A DNA stretch of 64,000 nucleotides from ZC4RG30 sp965652645 (GTDB lineage Bacteria > Pseudomonadota > Gammaproteobacteria > Steroidobacterales > Steroidobacteraceae). The translations under genes and the position numbers were made by a program. Shown here piece after piece: positions 54,334 through 62,059 of the stretch. The stretch spans positions 89,572-153,571 of the forward strand of contig CBFGXE010000003.1 in NCBI GenBank assembly GCA_965652645.1, given 5' to 3'. Each line of letters opens with the position of its first letter. Within the stretch, counting starts at the first letter, position 1. Below the pieces are notes generated by a model. It saw nothing but the letters and a program-made list of their open reading frames with translations, was not told where the DNA came from and ran no database searches.

Positions 54334-56253
54334 TCAGTTGTTGGTGACCGTGACGGTCAGGGTGTAGTCGCCGGCAACGCCCTGCGCCGGACTGGCGGGA
54401 CAGCCATTGGCGCAATCAAACGCCTCGATGATATAGGTCTGGCCTGCTGTCACGTTGAGGGATCCTGTCTCCGTGCGCGTCGGCTCCTCATCGGGTGCAT
54501 TGGTCTGCACCGCGACGAGCACGCCACTGCGGTGCACGAAGTAGTCCGGATCGGCCGCGACATTGCCCCCATTGGTGTTGGATGTGACGACCGAAATGTT
54601 CACGTTTCCTGATGCCGCCGGCACAAAACGCAGGAAGGCGCGGTTGCCCGCCTTGTTGTACAGCTGCTCCTGTGGCGTGCGCGCACCCCTGCTGACCACG
54701 TTCACCGGGTTGCCCGGCGTGATGACGGGATACAGCGGCAGCAGCCCGACAAGCGGCGTGCTGGCCTGGGTACTGGCGAAGGCATCGATGCCGGTGCCGG
54801 TGATGTTGTGTGCCGCCAGCAGCGCATCGATGCCGTCCACATCGCCCGGCCGCGCCGCCTTCAGCGCCGCGGCAAAGGAGAAGATGCTGGTCATTGCCGG
54901 CGTGACCCGCTGCGCGCCGGTCATCACTTCCCAGATCGGCGCGAACCCGAGCGCGATGTTGTCGCTGCCGTCGGGGACGGCGTCATAGAGGTCCCACAGG
55001 ATGGACCAGACCGAGGACTCGCTGCACCAGCAGCCGGTTCCCGGGGTGTTCTCGACGTTGAAGCCGAATGAAACGTGGTTGCCGTTGTTGACGAAACTGT
55101 CCCGGGAATCCGTGTCATCCAGCACCATGGCCGCGAATGCATAACCGAAGCCCTCGCCGAAGGCCACGCGCATGTCCAGCAGGTCACCCAGGGTGTGCGG
55201 CCCGCCGATGCTGTCGGAGCGGGAGAAGTTGTGCTCGATGTAGTGGCCGAACTCATGCGCCACCACGTGCTGGTCGAATTCGTCGGTGTCTTCCGTGAGG
55301 TCGGAAAGCAGCGCGATGTGCTGTCCGTCCAGGGTGGTGAAGAAGGTACCTTCACTCTGGGCGCCCCAGTCCACATACAGCGTCGGGAATTCCGTTTCGG
55401 GAGCCACCGCCAGGATGGCCTGCATGGCCGTATAGATGGTGTCGAGGATGGCGAAGGGTCCCGAAGCGCGCCCGCTACCGGTGGCCGTGCCATCGGCAGC
55501 GATGCCCGTGGGCACGGTGATGTCCTGCAGGGCCGTGCTGCTGTTGAACGCCGGGCTGGTGTAGCTGTAGGGCAGCAGGCCGCCGACGCCATCCTGCACA
55601 CGCACGTTCCAGCGGCCGACACGCACCGTGCGGGCCATCACCTGGATGGCCACGTCGGTGTCGCCGGGCACCGTGAAGCTGTAGGCGCCATTGGCGTCGG
55701 TGATGGCGCTGGACATCGGCGCCAGGGACCCGGCTTCCAGCACGCGTATTTCCACCTCCCGTGCCGGCTGCAGCTCGGGCGCGGCGTAGTTGAGCCCCCG
55801 GCTGCCGACGGTGAGGAAAGGCACGCGCTGGAAGCGCACGACGCCGGAGATCGTCACCACGCCGGCGGCGGTCGAGCTCACCGTGATGGCCACCGTGGAA
55901 GCGGCGCTCTTCGCGCCACGGTCGTCGGTGACCACCAGCGAAAAACGCAGCGTCGTGGTCGTGGTGACCTGGGGTGCGATGAAGGTGGGTTGCGCCGCCG
56001 TGGCACTGGAAAGCGTGATCGAAGGGCCTTCGACCTGCGTCCAGGCATAGGCCGCCAGGCTGCCGTCCTGGTCGAAGCTGCCGCTGCCATCGAGCGTGAC
56101 CGTGTCGCCCGAGACAACGGCCTGCGGCCCGCCGGCATTGGCCTTGGGAAAGACATTGAGCGGCTGGCTTGGCCCGCCGCTGTTGCCGCCGCAGGCAACA
56201 AGCAGCAGTGCGGCCAGTCCGGCCAGGATCGAACGCGAGGCTTTCAGAAACAT
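54334..56253 (-). CDS. PKD-domain lipoprotein with HExxH metallopeptidase domain
   Basis: 639 residues. Signal ends in lipobox L-L-V-A-C; a PKD domain spans about residues 36-127 (D-G-S-G-S-F-D-Q-D-G-S); a carboxypeptidase-like beta domain follows; then a zinc-peptidase site H-E-F-G-H at 333-337 in a helix with a downstream G-F-G-Y region. The catalytic family was not assigned beyond the zincin motif. ATG 56253 has AGGGAG nearby. Predicted to be anchored in the outer membrane and degrade or process proteins. Confidence 0.8.
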   Translation of the reverse strand: MFLKASRSILAGLAALLLVACGGNSGGPSQPLNVFPKANAGGPQAVVSGDTVTLDGSGSFDQDGSLAAYAWTQVEGPSITLSSATAAQPTFIAPQVTTTTTLRFSLVVTDDRGAKSAASTVAITVSSTAAGVVTISGVVRFQRVPFLTVGSRGLNYAAPELQPAREVEIRVLEAGSLAPMSSAITDANGAYSFTVPGDTDVAIQVMARTVRVGRWNVRVQDGVGGLLPYSYTSPAFNSSTALQDITVPTGIAADGTATGSGRASGPFAILDTIYTAMQAILAVAPETEFPTLYVDWGAQSEGTFFTTLDGQHIALLSDLTEDTDEFDQHVVAHEFGHYIEHNFSRSDSIGGPHTLGDLLDMRVAFGEGFGYAFAAMVLDDTDSRDSFVNNGNHVSFGFNVENTPGTGCWCSESSVWSILWDLYDAVPDGSDNIALGFAPIWEVMTGAQRVTPAMTSIFSFAAALKAARPGDVDGIDALLAAHNITGTGIDAFASTQASTPLVGLLPLYPVITPGNPVNVVSRGARTPQEQLYNKAGNRAFLRFVPAASGNVNISVVTSNTNGGNVAADPDYFVHRSGVLVAVQTNAPDEEPTRTETGSLNVTAGQTYIIEAFDCANGCPASPAQGVAGDYTLTVTVTNN

Positions 56254-56340
56254 GCCACTCCCTGCTTGTCCGGGCCGGAGTGCAGAGTATCCGGCCCGGT
56301 TCCCGCCCGTGTCCATTGGTCCGGCCTGGCGCCGGCTTCC

Positions 56341-56730
56341 CTACCAGGGCCCCCGTGACAGCCGGTCGATGTCCAGCGCTTCGGCCAGCCTCACCTGCTC
56401 CCCGGCCACCTCCACCGGCAGCCGGCGCAGCGCGTCATCCACGCAGGGCCCGGCGATGCACAGCCCGGTGGCTTTCTCGAACAGCGCGCCATGCGCATGG
56501 CACTGCAGGAGTTCACCATCCGGGGTCATGCAGCTGCCCGGGCCGAAGTTCAGCGGGCGGCCGGCATGCGGGCAGCGGTTCAGGTAGGCGTGCACCGCAT
56601 TGCCCTCGCGCACCAGCAGCGCGGTGAGCGGCGGGAATTCCTCTTCTGCCAGATCCACGACGCGGGCGATGCCATCGGGCAGGTCCGCCAGCCGGGCAAG
56701 CACCGTGCCGGCCGCGATCTGCCGCGTCAT
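56341..56730 (-). CDS. Rieske-type [2Fe-2S] protein
   Basis: 129 residues. Rieske ligands C-P-H-A-G and, about 20 residues later, C-H-A-H-G, flanked by G-P-G-S-C and F-E-K-A-T-G. Soluble, no signal peptide: probably a ferredoxin-like electron carrier or a stand-alone Rieske subunit of an oxygenase, though no oxygenase is adjacent. It starts inside the ampG stop (ATGA). The 81 further N-terminal residues of a longer frame run back into ampG and are not used. Confidence 0.87.
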   Translation of the reverse strand: MTRQIAAGTVLARLADLPDGIARVVDLAEEEFPPLTALLVREGNAVHAYLNRCPHAGRPLNFGPGSCMTPDGELLQCHAHGALFEKATGLCIAGPCVDDALRRLPVEVAGEQVRLAEALDIDRLSRGPW

Positions 56731-58046
56731 CGGGAACCACCCGGGACGCTCTTGCCGGCATCGCCCAGCGCGCGGTCCACCAGTCCGGAACGCATCATGT
56801 ACCAGAACAGCAGGATGCCCGGCAGCGCCGCCAGCGCCGTGAGCACGTAGAAACTCACGTATCCCAGCCGCTCGATCAGCGCCCCGGCCGTGGTGCCGGT
56901 GACGATGCGGCCGAACACGCTGCTGGCCGCGGAGATCAGCGCGTATTGCGAGGCGGTGAACTGCAGGTTGCACAGGGCGGAGAAATAGGCGACCACCACC
57001 ACGCCGCCGTAGCCGCTGGCGGCATTCTCGAAACCGATGGCCACCGCGAGGCCGAGGTTGCTGTGGCCGGCGGCGGCCAGCAGCGCGAAGCTGACGTTGG
57101 TGAGGCCCATCAGCACCAGCGCCAGCAGCACCGAGCGCTTCATGCCCATGCGGGTGTAGGCAATGCCGCCGATGAAGATGCCGGCCAGGTAGGCCCAGAA
57201 GCCCACGCCGACGTCGTAGATGGCGATCTCGTCGTTGGTGAACTGCAGGTCATCAAAAAGGAGCCGCACGGTGAGCTGCGAGAGCGTGTCGCCGATCTTG
57301 TGGACCAGGATGAACACCAGCACCAGCCACGCGCCGTGGCGGCGGAAGAACTCCGCGAACGGGCCGGAGATGGAGTGCCACACCTCGGCCAGGCCGCGGC
57401 GCGTCTGGTGCACCACGTGGCGCGCCGGCTCGCCGAGGATGAGCGCGGTGGCCATGGCCGGCAGCGCGAACAGCAACGTGGCCAGGTAGCCGATGTGCCA
57501 GCCCGCGCGACCTGCCACCACCAGCGCGAGTGCCGCGGCGCCGGCCGAGCCGATGCGCCAGCCATACTGGTTCATGCCGGAGCCGGTGCCGAGCTGGCGG
57601 GGCTTGAGCGTCTCGATGCGGTAGGCATCGATCACGATGTCGTAGGTGGCGCCGGCCACCGCGACAAGAATGGCCGCCACCGCCGTGGCCTGCACGCTGG
57701 CGGCCGGATCGACCAGCGCCAGGTTGGTCACCGCCGCCATCACCAGCACGCCGGAGACCAGCATCCAGGACACCCGGTGGCCCAGGCGGCCGATCACCGG
57801 CAGCTTCACCGCATCGATGATCCAGGCCCACAGGAATTTCATGTTGTAGGCGAGGAAGGCCAGCGAGAACGCCGTGACGGTGCTCTTCCTGATGCCGTCC
57901 TGCGCCAGCCGCGTGGTGAGCGTGGCGGCGATCATGGCGTAGGGGAAGCCGGAGGAGATGCCGACGAAGAAGGCGCCGAGGACTTCCTTCTCCAGGTAGG
58001 GTTTCAGCGACCGCCGGAACGGCTGCGCATCCGCACTGCGGCTCAC
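56727..58046 (-). CDS. ampG: AmpG-family MFS permease (muropeptide transporter-like)
   Basis: 439 residues, about 12-14 membrane helices. AmpG-like features are the opening [12 protein letters not shown], the D-A-Y-R-I-E motif between helices, and [10 protein letters not shown] late in the protein. AmpG imports anhydro-muropeptides for peptidoglycan recycling. The start codon is GTG at 58046. It is divergent from pyrE (74 bp) and translationally coupled to the Rieske gene. Confidence 0.88.
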   Translation of the reverse strand: MSRSADAQPFRRSLKPYLEKEVLGAFFVGISSGFPYAMIAATLTTRLAQDGIRKSTVTAFSLAFLAYNMKFLWAWIIDAVKLPVIGRLGHRVSWMLVSGVLVMAAVTNLALVDPAASVQATAVAAILVAVAGATYDIVIDAYRIETLKPRQLGTGSGMNQYGWRIGSAGAAALALVVAGRAGWHIGYLATLLFALPAMATALILGEPARHVVHQTRRGLAEVWHSISGPFAEFFRRHGAWLVLVFILVHKIGDTLSQLTVRLLFDDLQFTNDEIAIYDVGVGFWAYLAGIFIGGIAYTRMGMKRSVLLALVLMGLTNVSFALLAAAGHSNLGLAVAIGFENAASGYGGVVVVAYFSALCNLQFTASQYALISAASSVFGRIVTGTTAGALIERLGYVSFYVLTALAALPGILLFWYMMRSGLVDRALGDAGKSVPGGSR

Positions 58047-58120
58047 GACTTGTGATCCATCATTCAGTAGAAGGGTATGATGCGCACCGCCCGCATCATA
58101 GCGGCTTTGGATCAGGCAAG

Positions 58121-58795
58121 ATGCAAGACTACGCGAGCGAATTCATCCGCCTCGCCCTGGCGCGCAACGCGCTGCGCTTCGGCGAATTCACCCTCAAGTC
58201 CGGGCGCGTGAGCCCGTATTTCTTCAACGCCGGATCCTTCGACGATGGCGCCTCGCTGGCGGTGCTGGGGCGCTGTTATGCCGCCGCCATCGTGCAGTCG
58301 GGGCTTTCGTTCGACATGCTCTTCGGCCCGGCCTACAAGGGCATTGCGCTGGTGGCGGCCACCGCCGCCGCGCTGTACAGCGACCATGCGCAAAACCTGC
58401 CCTATGCCTTCAACCGCAAGGAGGCCAAGGCGCATGGCGAGGGCGGCAGCATCGTGGGCCGGCCGCTGGCCGGCCGCGTGCTCATCGTCGATGACGTGAT
58501 CACCGCGGGCACGGCGATCCGCGAATCCATCGAGATCATCCGTGCCGCGGGCGCCGAGCCCGCTGGCGTGGCGCTGGCGCTGGATCGCCAGGAGCGCGGC
58601 CGCGACGCCCGGGGCAACGACCTGCCGGAGTCCGCGGTGCAGGAAGTGCGGCGGCTCTACGGCATTCCGGCGATCAGCATCCTGAGCCTGGGCGGACTGA
58701 TCGACACCATGCGGGCGGGGGGAGACCTGCTGCCACAGGGTGCGCTGGCAGCGATGGAGGCCTACCGCGCGCGCTACGGCGCCACCGGGATGTGA
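58121..58795 (+). CDS. pyrE: Orotate phosphoribosyltransferase
   Basis: 224 residues. Converts orotate and PRPP to OMP in pyrimidine synthesis. PRPP-binding motif [13 protein letters not shown], the F-G-P-A-Y-K-G-I substrate loop, and the flexible catalytic loop with [12 protein letters not shown] are visible. Length matches E. coli PyrE (213). ATG 58121 (MQDYASEF) is chosen; a longer frame from 58052 overlaps the ampG promoter. No rph or slmA partner adjacent. Confidence 0.96.
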   Translation: MQDYASEFIRLALARNALRFGEFTLKSGRVSPYFFNAGSFDDGASLAVLGRCYAAAIVQSGLSFDMLFGPAYKGIALVAATAAALYSDHAQNLPYAFNRKEAKAHGEGGSIVGRPLAGRVLIVDDVITAGTAIRESIEIIRAAGAEPAGVALALDRQERGRDARGNDLPESAVQEVRRLYGIPAISILSLGGLIDTMRAGGDLLPQGALAAMEAYRARYGATGM

Positions 58796-58860
58796 CGCAA
58801 CGCACGGGCCGGGGCAGCGCGGGCTTTGCAATCACCCGCTGATGGAGGGAGGATCGCAGC

Positions 58861-59487
58861 ATGAAAAAACCCCTCGTCGTTGCCATGGCAACCAGCGTGG
58901 CCCTGGTGGCGGCCTCGCTCGGCGCCGCGGAACGGAACATCCGCCGCTGGGTGGATGAGAACGGCGTGGTGCATCTGGGCGACGCGCCGCCCCCCGAAGC
59001 AGCCGGCCAGGGCGCAGTCATCCTCAATCGCCAGGGCGTTCCCGTGCGGGAGATTCCCCGCCAGCTGACGCCCGAGGAAGCGGCCGCCGAAAAGAAACGT
59101 CTCGAGGAAGAGTCCCGTCGCAAGGCGCAGGACAGCTTCCTGCTCACCACCTACACCAAGGTCGGGGACATCGAGCGGGCGCGTGACGACCAGCTCGCGC
59201 TGATCGACAGCCACATCGAACTGGCCAGGGGATCGATGGCCTCGAACGAGGAGCGCCTGGCTTCGCTGCGCCAGCGCATGGGCAACTTCAGGCCCTACTC
59301 GCAGTCTGCCAATGCGCGCCGTGTGCCGGATGCGCTGGCCAACGAGGCGGTGCATGCGCTCGCCGAGCGGCGCGCCACGCAGGAGGTGCTCGAAGGACAC
59401 CAGAGGCGGCGGGCCGACACGAGTGCCAAGTTCGAAGCGGACATCGCCCGTTACAAGGAACTGATCAACCGCCCCTCCATCCGGTAG
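58861..59487 (+). CDS. DUF4124-type exported coiled-coil protein
   Basis: 208 residues. Signal peptide, then the DUF4124-like domain (R-R-W-V-D-E-N-G-V-V-H-L-G-D), which typically covers the first 60 residues. The rest is charged and helical (E-E-A-A-A-E-K-K-R-L-E-E-E-S-R-R-K), probably a coiled coil. Periplasmic; function unknown. Ribosome site G-G-A-G-G about 8 nt upstream of ATG 58861. Confidence 0.8.
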   Translation: MKKPLVVAMATSVALVAASLGAAERNIRRWVDENGVVHLGDAPPPEAAGQGAVILNRQGVPVREIPRQLTPEEAAAEKKRLEEESRRKAQDSFLLTTYTKVGDIERARDDQLALIDSHIELARGSMASNEERLASLRQRMGNFRPYSQSANARRVPDALANEAVHALAERRATQEVLEGHQRRRADTSAKFEADIARYKELINRPSIR

Positions 59488-59494
59488 GGGCGGT
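59468..59494. terminator. Possible bidirectional hairpin at the end of the DUF4124-type gene
   Basis: ACCGCCCCT (59468-59476), 9-nt loop, AGGGGCGGT (59486-59494). It includes the stop codon of the plus-strand gene and lies 9 bp from the convergent gene's stop. No T run on either side, so it is only a candidate. Confidence 0.35.
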
Positions 59495-59503
59495 CAATCC
59501 ACT

Positions 59504-60637
59504 TCAGCGCACGGTGTAGCCGCGGCCGGTCAGGCAGGCCGTGATCGCGCGCAGGTAGTCCTCGCGCAGGGCGGCATCGTATTCGTCATCAATCGGATCG
59601 TAATCCGTCTCGGACACTGCCCAGCGGTGGCACTCATAGCGGTCATCCGCCTGCTGCTGCCCGCTCTGGCCCTGGGCAGGGTAGATGTACAGGTCCTGCG
59701 CGGGCTCCTCGGCGTCGCCGGCTGAGTAGTCATAGTCGTCTCCATACGGCGAGGGCACGACCACGTAGCCCCGGCGCGCCGGCTCATACGTGTAGTAGTG
59801 GTAGTCGGAGTAGTAGTAGCGCGTGCTGCCCACCCAGAAGCTGGTGTAGGAACCCGGCAGCGTGGCCACGAACAGCCCGTAGGGAATGCCCACGGTGATG
59901 AAGCTGGTGCCATAGGGCTGGTACCAGAAGCCGTCGTAATAGTAGTAGCGGCCGCCATTCCACCAGTAGTCGCGATAGCCGGACGGCAGGTGGTGCACCA
60001 CATGCACGTGGCGGTGGCGGCGGTCGCGATCGTAGTCGCGGCTGCGCTCGCGCCAGGCGTCGCGGCGGTCGTCGCGGTCACGGTTGCGGTTGGTGTCGCG
60101 GTCCCAGCGCTCCCGATCATTGTCGCGCTGTTCACGCACCAGCGTGCCCAGCACGCCCCGATCGCTGTTGCGGTCGGCATTGCGGTCGTTGTCGCGATCA
60201 TTGCCGCGGGAGCCGCCGCGCGGACCGCTGCCCTGTGCCACCGGCGGCGTGGCGGGTGTTGCGGGAGGAGCCGACGGCGCGGGGCTGGCCGGGGCGGCAG
60301 GCGTTGCCGGCCGCGGCGCCGGGCGCGCGCGACCGCCGTTGTCGTTGTTCCTCGTGCCCTGCACCGACTGGCGCAGCACGCCTGAGCGCTGCGATTCGGT
60401 GCGTGGCTGCGGCTGCGCGCGTGCGGGCTCGGCGCGGCGCTCGGCACGCGGGGCCGGCTCGCTGCGACGCGGCTGCTCGCTGCGCGACGGACGCGACTCG
60501 GAGCGCTGCTCCTGCGCCTGCCCACGCGATTCGCGGGCGATCTTGCCGGTGATGCCGGCGGGCGAAGCCAGCGAGCCCGCGGCCAGCGCCGTGGCAGCCA
60601 GCACCACCTGGAAGGTCTTGCGGAGCGTGCGGTTCAT
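59504..60637 (-). CDS. DUF6515-like envelope protein with Arg/Asp-rich linker
   Basis: 377 residues: signal peptide; a low-complexity Arg/Ser/Glu/Pro-rich region; an Arg-Asp-Asn-rich block; then a Tyr-rich domain (Y-Y-Y-Y-D-G-F-W-Y-Q-P, F-I-T-V-G-I-P-Y-G) typical of the DUF6515 group; and a C-terminal module Y-P-A-Q-G-Q-S-x-x-Q-Q, D-R-Y-E-C-H-x-W-A-V, ending C-L-T-G-R-G-Y-T-V-R. The same ending occurs in the upstream gene. ATG 60637 with GAGGTG 7 nt upstream, located in the upstream gene's tail. Function unknown. Confidence 0.75.
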   Translation of the reverse strand: MNRTLRKTFQVVLAATALAAGSLASPAGITGKIARESRGQAQEQRSESRPSRSEQPRRSEPAPRAERRAEPARAQPQPRTESQRSGVLRQSVQGTRNNDNGGRARPAPRPATPAAPASPAPSAPPATPATPPVAQGSGPRGGSRGNDRDNDRNADRNSDRGVLGTLVREQRDNDRERWDRDTNRNRDRDDRRDAWRERSRDYDRDRRHRHVHVVHHLPSGYRDYWWNGGRYYYYDGFWYQPYGTSFITVGIPYGLFVATLPGSYTSFWVGSTRYYYSDYHYYTYEPARRGYVVVPSPYGDDYDYSAGDAEEPAQDLYIYPAQGQSGQQQADDRYECHRWAVSETDYDPIDDEYDAALREDYLRAITACLTGRGYTVR

Positions 60638-60642
60638 GTTGG

Positions 60643-61182
60643 TCACCTCACCGAATAGCCGCGGCCTTCAAGGCACGCGGACATGGCGCGCCGGTATTCG
60701 GTCGCCTCGCGTTCGTATCGTCCCGGTCCGCGCCGGTCACGGCGTGCCTGCACGGCCCGGGCCTGCTGCTGTTCGGCGCTGGCCGCGGCCGATCCCACCA
60801 CCGAGCCGGCCAGTGCGCCGACCACCGCACCCTTGCCGGCGTCACCGGGGCCGGCAGCGACGGCGCCGATCACGGCGCCCACGGCGGCGGCCGTGCCGAT
60901 GGTCTCACCCGGCGAGCGCGCGGGCACCACGGTGGCGCGGGTTTCCCGGGGACCGATCTGGCGCGAGGGGTCGAAGCCGGTCTGGTCCACCGCCCACACG
61001 TAGCAGTCGTAGCGGTCGCGGTCCTGCTGGGCCTCCGTCTGGCCCTGGGCGGGGTAGAAATAGACCTTGGTCAGGTTGGGCGGCGGCGCAGGCGGGGCCG
61101 GCGGCGGCGGCGGGTTGTAGGCGCAGGCGCCAAGGCCCAGCGAGGCGGAGAGCAGGAGACCGGCGGCGATATTCTTGTCCAT
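60643..61182 (-). CDS. Glycine-zipper lipoprotein sharing a Cys module
   Basis: 179 residues. Lipobox L-G-A-C, short Pro-rich stalk, then Y-P-A-Q-G-Q-T-x-x-Q-Q, D-R-Y-D-C-Y-x-W-A-V-D-Q-T-G-F-D-P, a glycine-zipper membrane segment (G-T-A-A-A-V-G-A-V-I-G-A-V and later G-A-V-V-G-A-L-A-G-S-V-V-G), and the tail C-L-E-G-R-G-Y-S-V-R. The Y-P-A-Q-G-Q and G-R-G-Y modules are shared with the downstream gene, implying duplication. Possibly an outer-membrane or channel-forming lipoprotein. Confidence 0.78.
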   Translation of the reverse strand: MDKNIAAGLLLSASLGLGACAYNPPPPPAPPAPPPNLTKVYFYPAQGQTEAQQDRDRYDCYVWAVDQTGFDPSRQIGPRETRATVVPARSPGETIGTAAAVGAVIGAVAAGPGDAGKGAVVGALAGSVVGSAAASAEQQQARAVQARRDRRGPGRYEREATEYRRAMSACLEGRGYSVR

Positions 61183-61269
61183 GGCTGGCAGCCTACGCCG
61201 GGGCGATGAACTGTCCCTGAATGCCCCGGGAGGGGTCCAGGGGCGGGGCTGGAGCCCGTCTGGCGCAGG

Positions 61270-61569
61270 TCAGACGTCGTCTTCGCCCACCGGACCGCCT
61301 TCACTTTCCCACTTGTTCACGCCGCGCACGTCGCGGCGGGAGTACTTCAGCCGCACGCCAACGCCGCCGCCGTTCTCGGGGATGAATACGGCGCCGGCGG
61401 CTTCAAGTGCCACGAACAGGCGGCGTACCACTTCCTCACCCGGATCGGCGCGCCTGCATTCGAAGTCGCGGATGACCTGCGCGCTGACGCCGGCCTCGCC
61501 GGCGACCTGTTCGGCGGAGAGTTCCACCAGCGCGCGCGCGGCGCGGCACTGCGGTCCGGTGATGATCAT
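61270..61569 (-). CDS. Small Xre-family HTH protein
   Basis: 99 residues. N-terminal helix-turn-helix of the Cro/CI type (R-A-A-R-A-L-V-E-L-S-A-E-Q-V-A-G-E-A-G-V-S-A-Q-V-I-R-D-F-E) with a C-terminal extension (F-I-P-E-N-G-G-G-V-G-V-R-L). Likely an autoregulated DNA-binding protein, or antitoxin-like, but no toxin partner is evident. It ends immediately after the dut stop (adjacent, no gap). Confidence 0.8.
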   Translation of the reverse strand: MIITGPQCRAARALVELSAEQVAGEAGVSAQVIRDFECRRADPGEEVVRRLFVALEAAGAVFIPENGGGVGVRLKYSRRDVRGVNKWESEGGPVGEDDV

Positions 61570-62025
61570 CTAGCTTCTCCCTGAATGCCCGAAGCCGCCT
61601 GCCCCGCGTGCGCTGGCGGCGAAATCCTCCACCACCTTCAGCTCCACCTGCAGCACCGGCACGATGACCAGCTGCGCGATGCGCTCGCCGGGCTGGATGG
61701 TGAAGGCGCTGCTGCCGCGGTTCCAGCAGGAGACCATCAGCTGGCCCTGGTAGTCGGAGTCGATCAGGCCGACGAGGTTGCCGAGCACGATGCCGTGTTT
61801 GTGGCCGAGGCCGGAGCGCGGCAGGATCATCGCGGCATGGCCGGGGTCGTCGATGTGGATGGCAAGGCCGGTGGGCAGCAGCGTGGTGGCGCCGGCGGCG
61901 AGCTCGATGGGGGCGTCGATGACGGCGCGCAGGTCGAGGCCGGCTGAGCCGGCGGTGGCGTAGGTGGGCAGCGGCCAGGTGCTGCCGAGGCGCGGGTCGA
62001 GGACGCGGACTTTCAACTGGTGCAA
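61570..62025 (-). CDS. dut: dUTP diphosphatase
   Basis: 151-residue trimeric dUTPase that keeps uracil out of DNA and makes dUMP. Motifs: A-G-L-D-L-R (1), P-R-S-G-L-G (2), [11 protein letters not shown] (3), G-E-R-I-A-Q-L (4), G-G-F-G-H-S-G-R (5). Starts with a TTG codon at 62025; AGGGAG about 6 nt upstream fits well, and no in-frame ATG exists nearby, so the TTG is probably real. Confidence 0.94.
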   Translation of the reverse strand: MHQLKVRVLDPRLGSTWPLPTYATAGSAGLDLRAVIDAPIELAAGATTLLPTGLAIHIDDPGHAAMILPRSGLGHKHGIVLGNLVGLIDSDYQGQLMVSCWNRGSSAFTIQPGERIAQLVIVPVLQVELKVVEDFAASARGAGGFGHSGRS

Positions 62026-62059
62026 TGAAGACTCCCTGAATACATGAGGCGCCGCCCGG

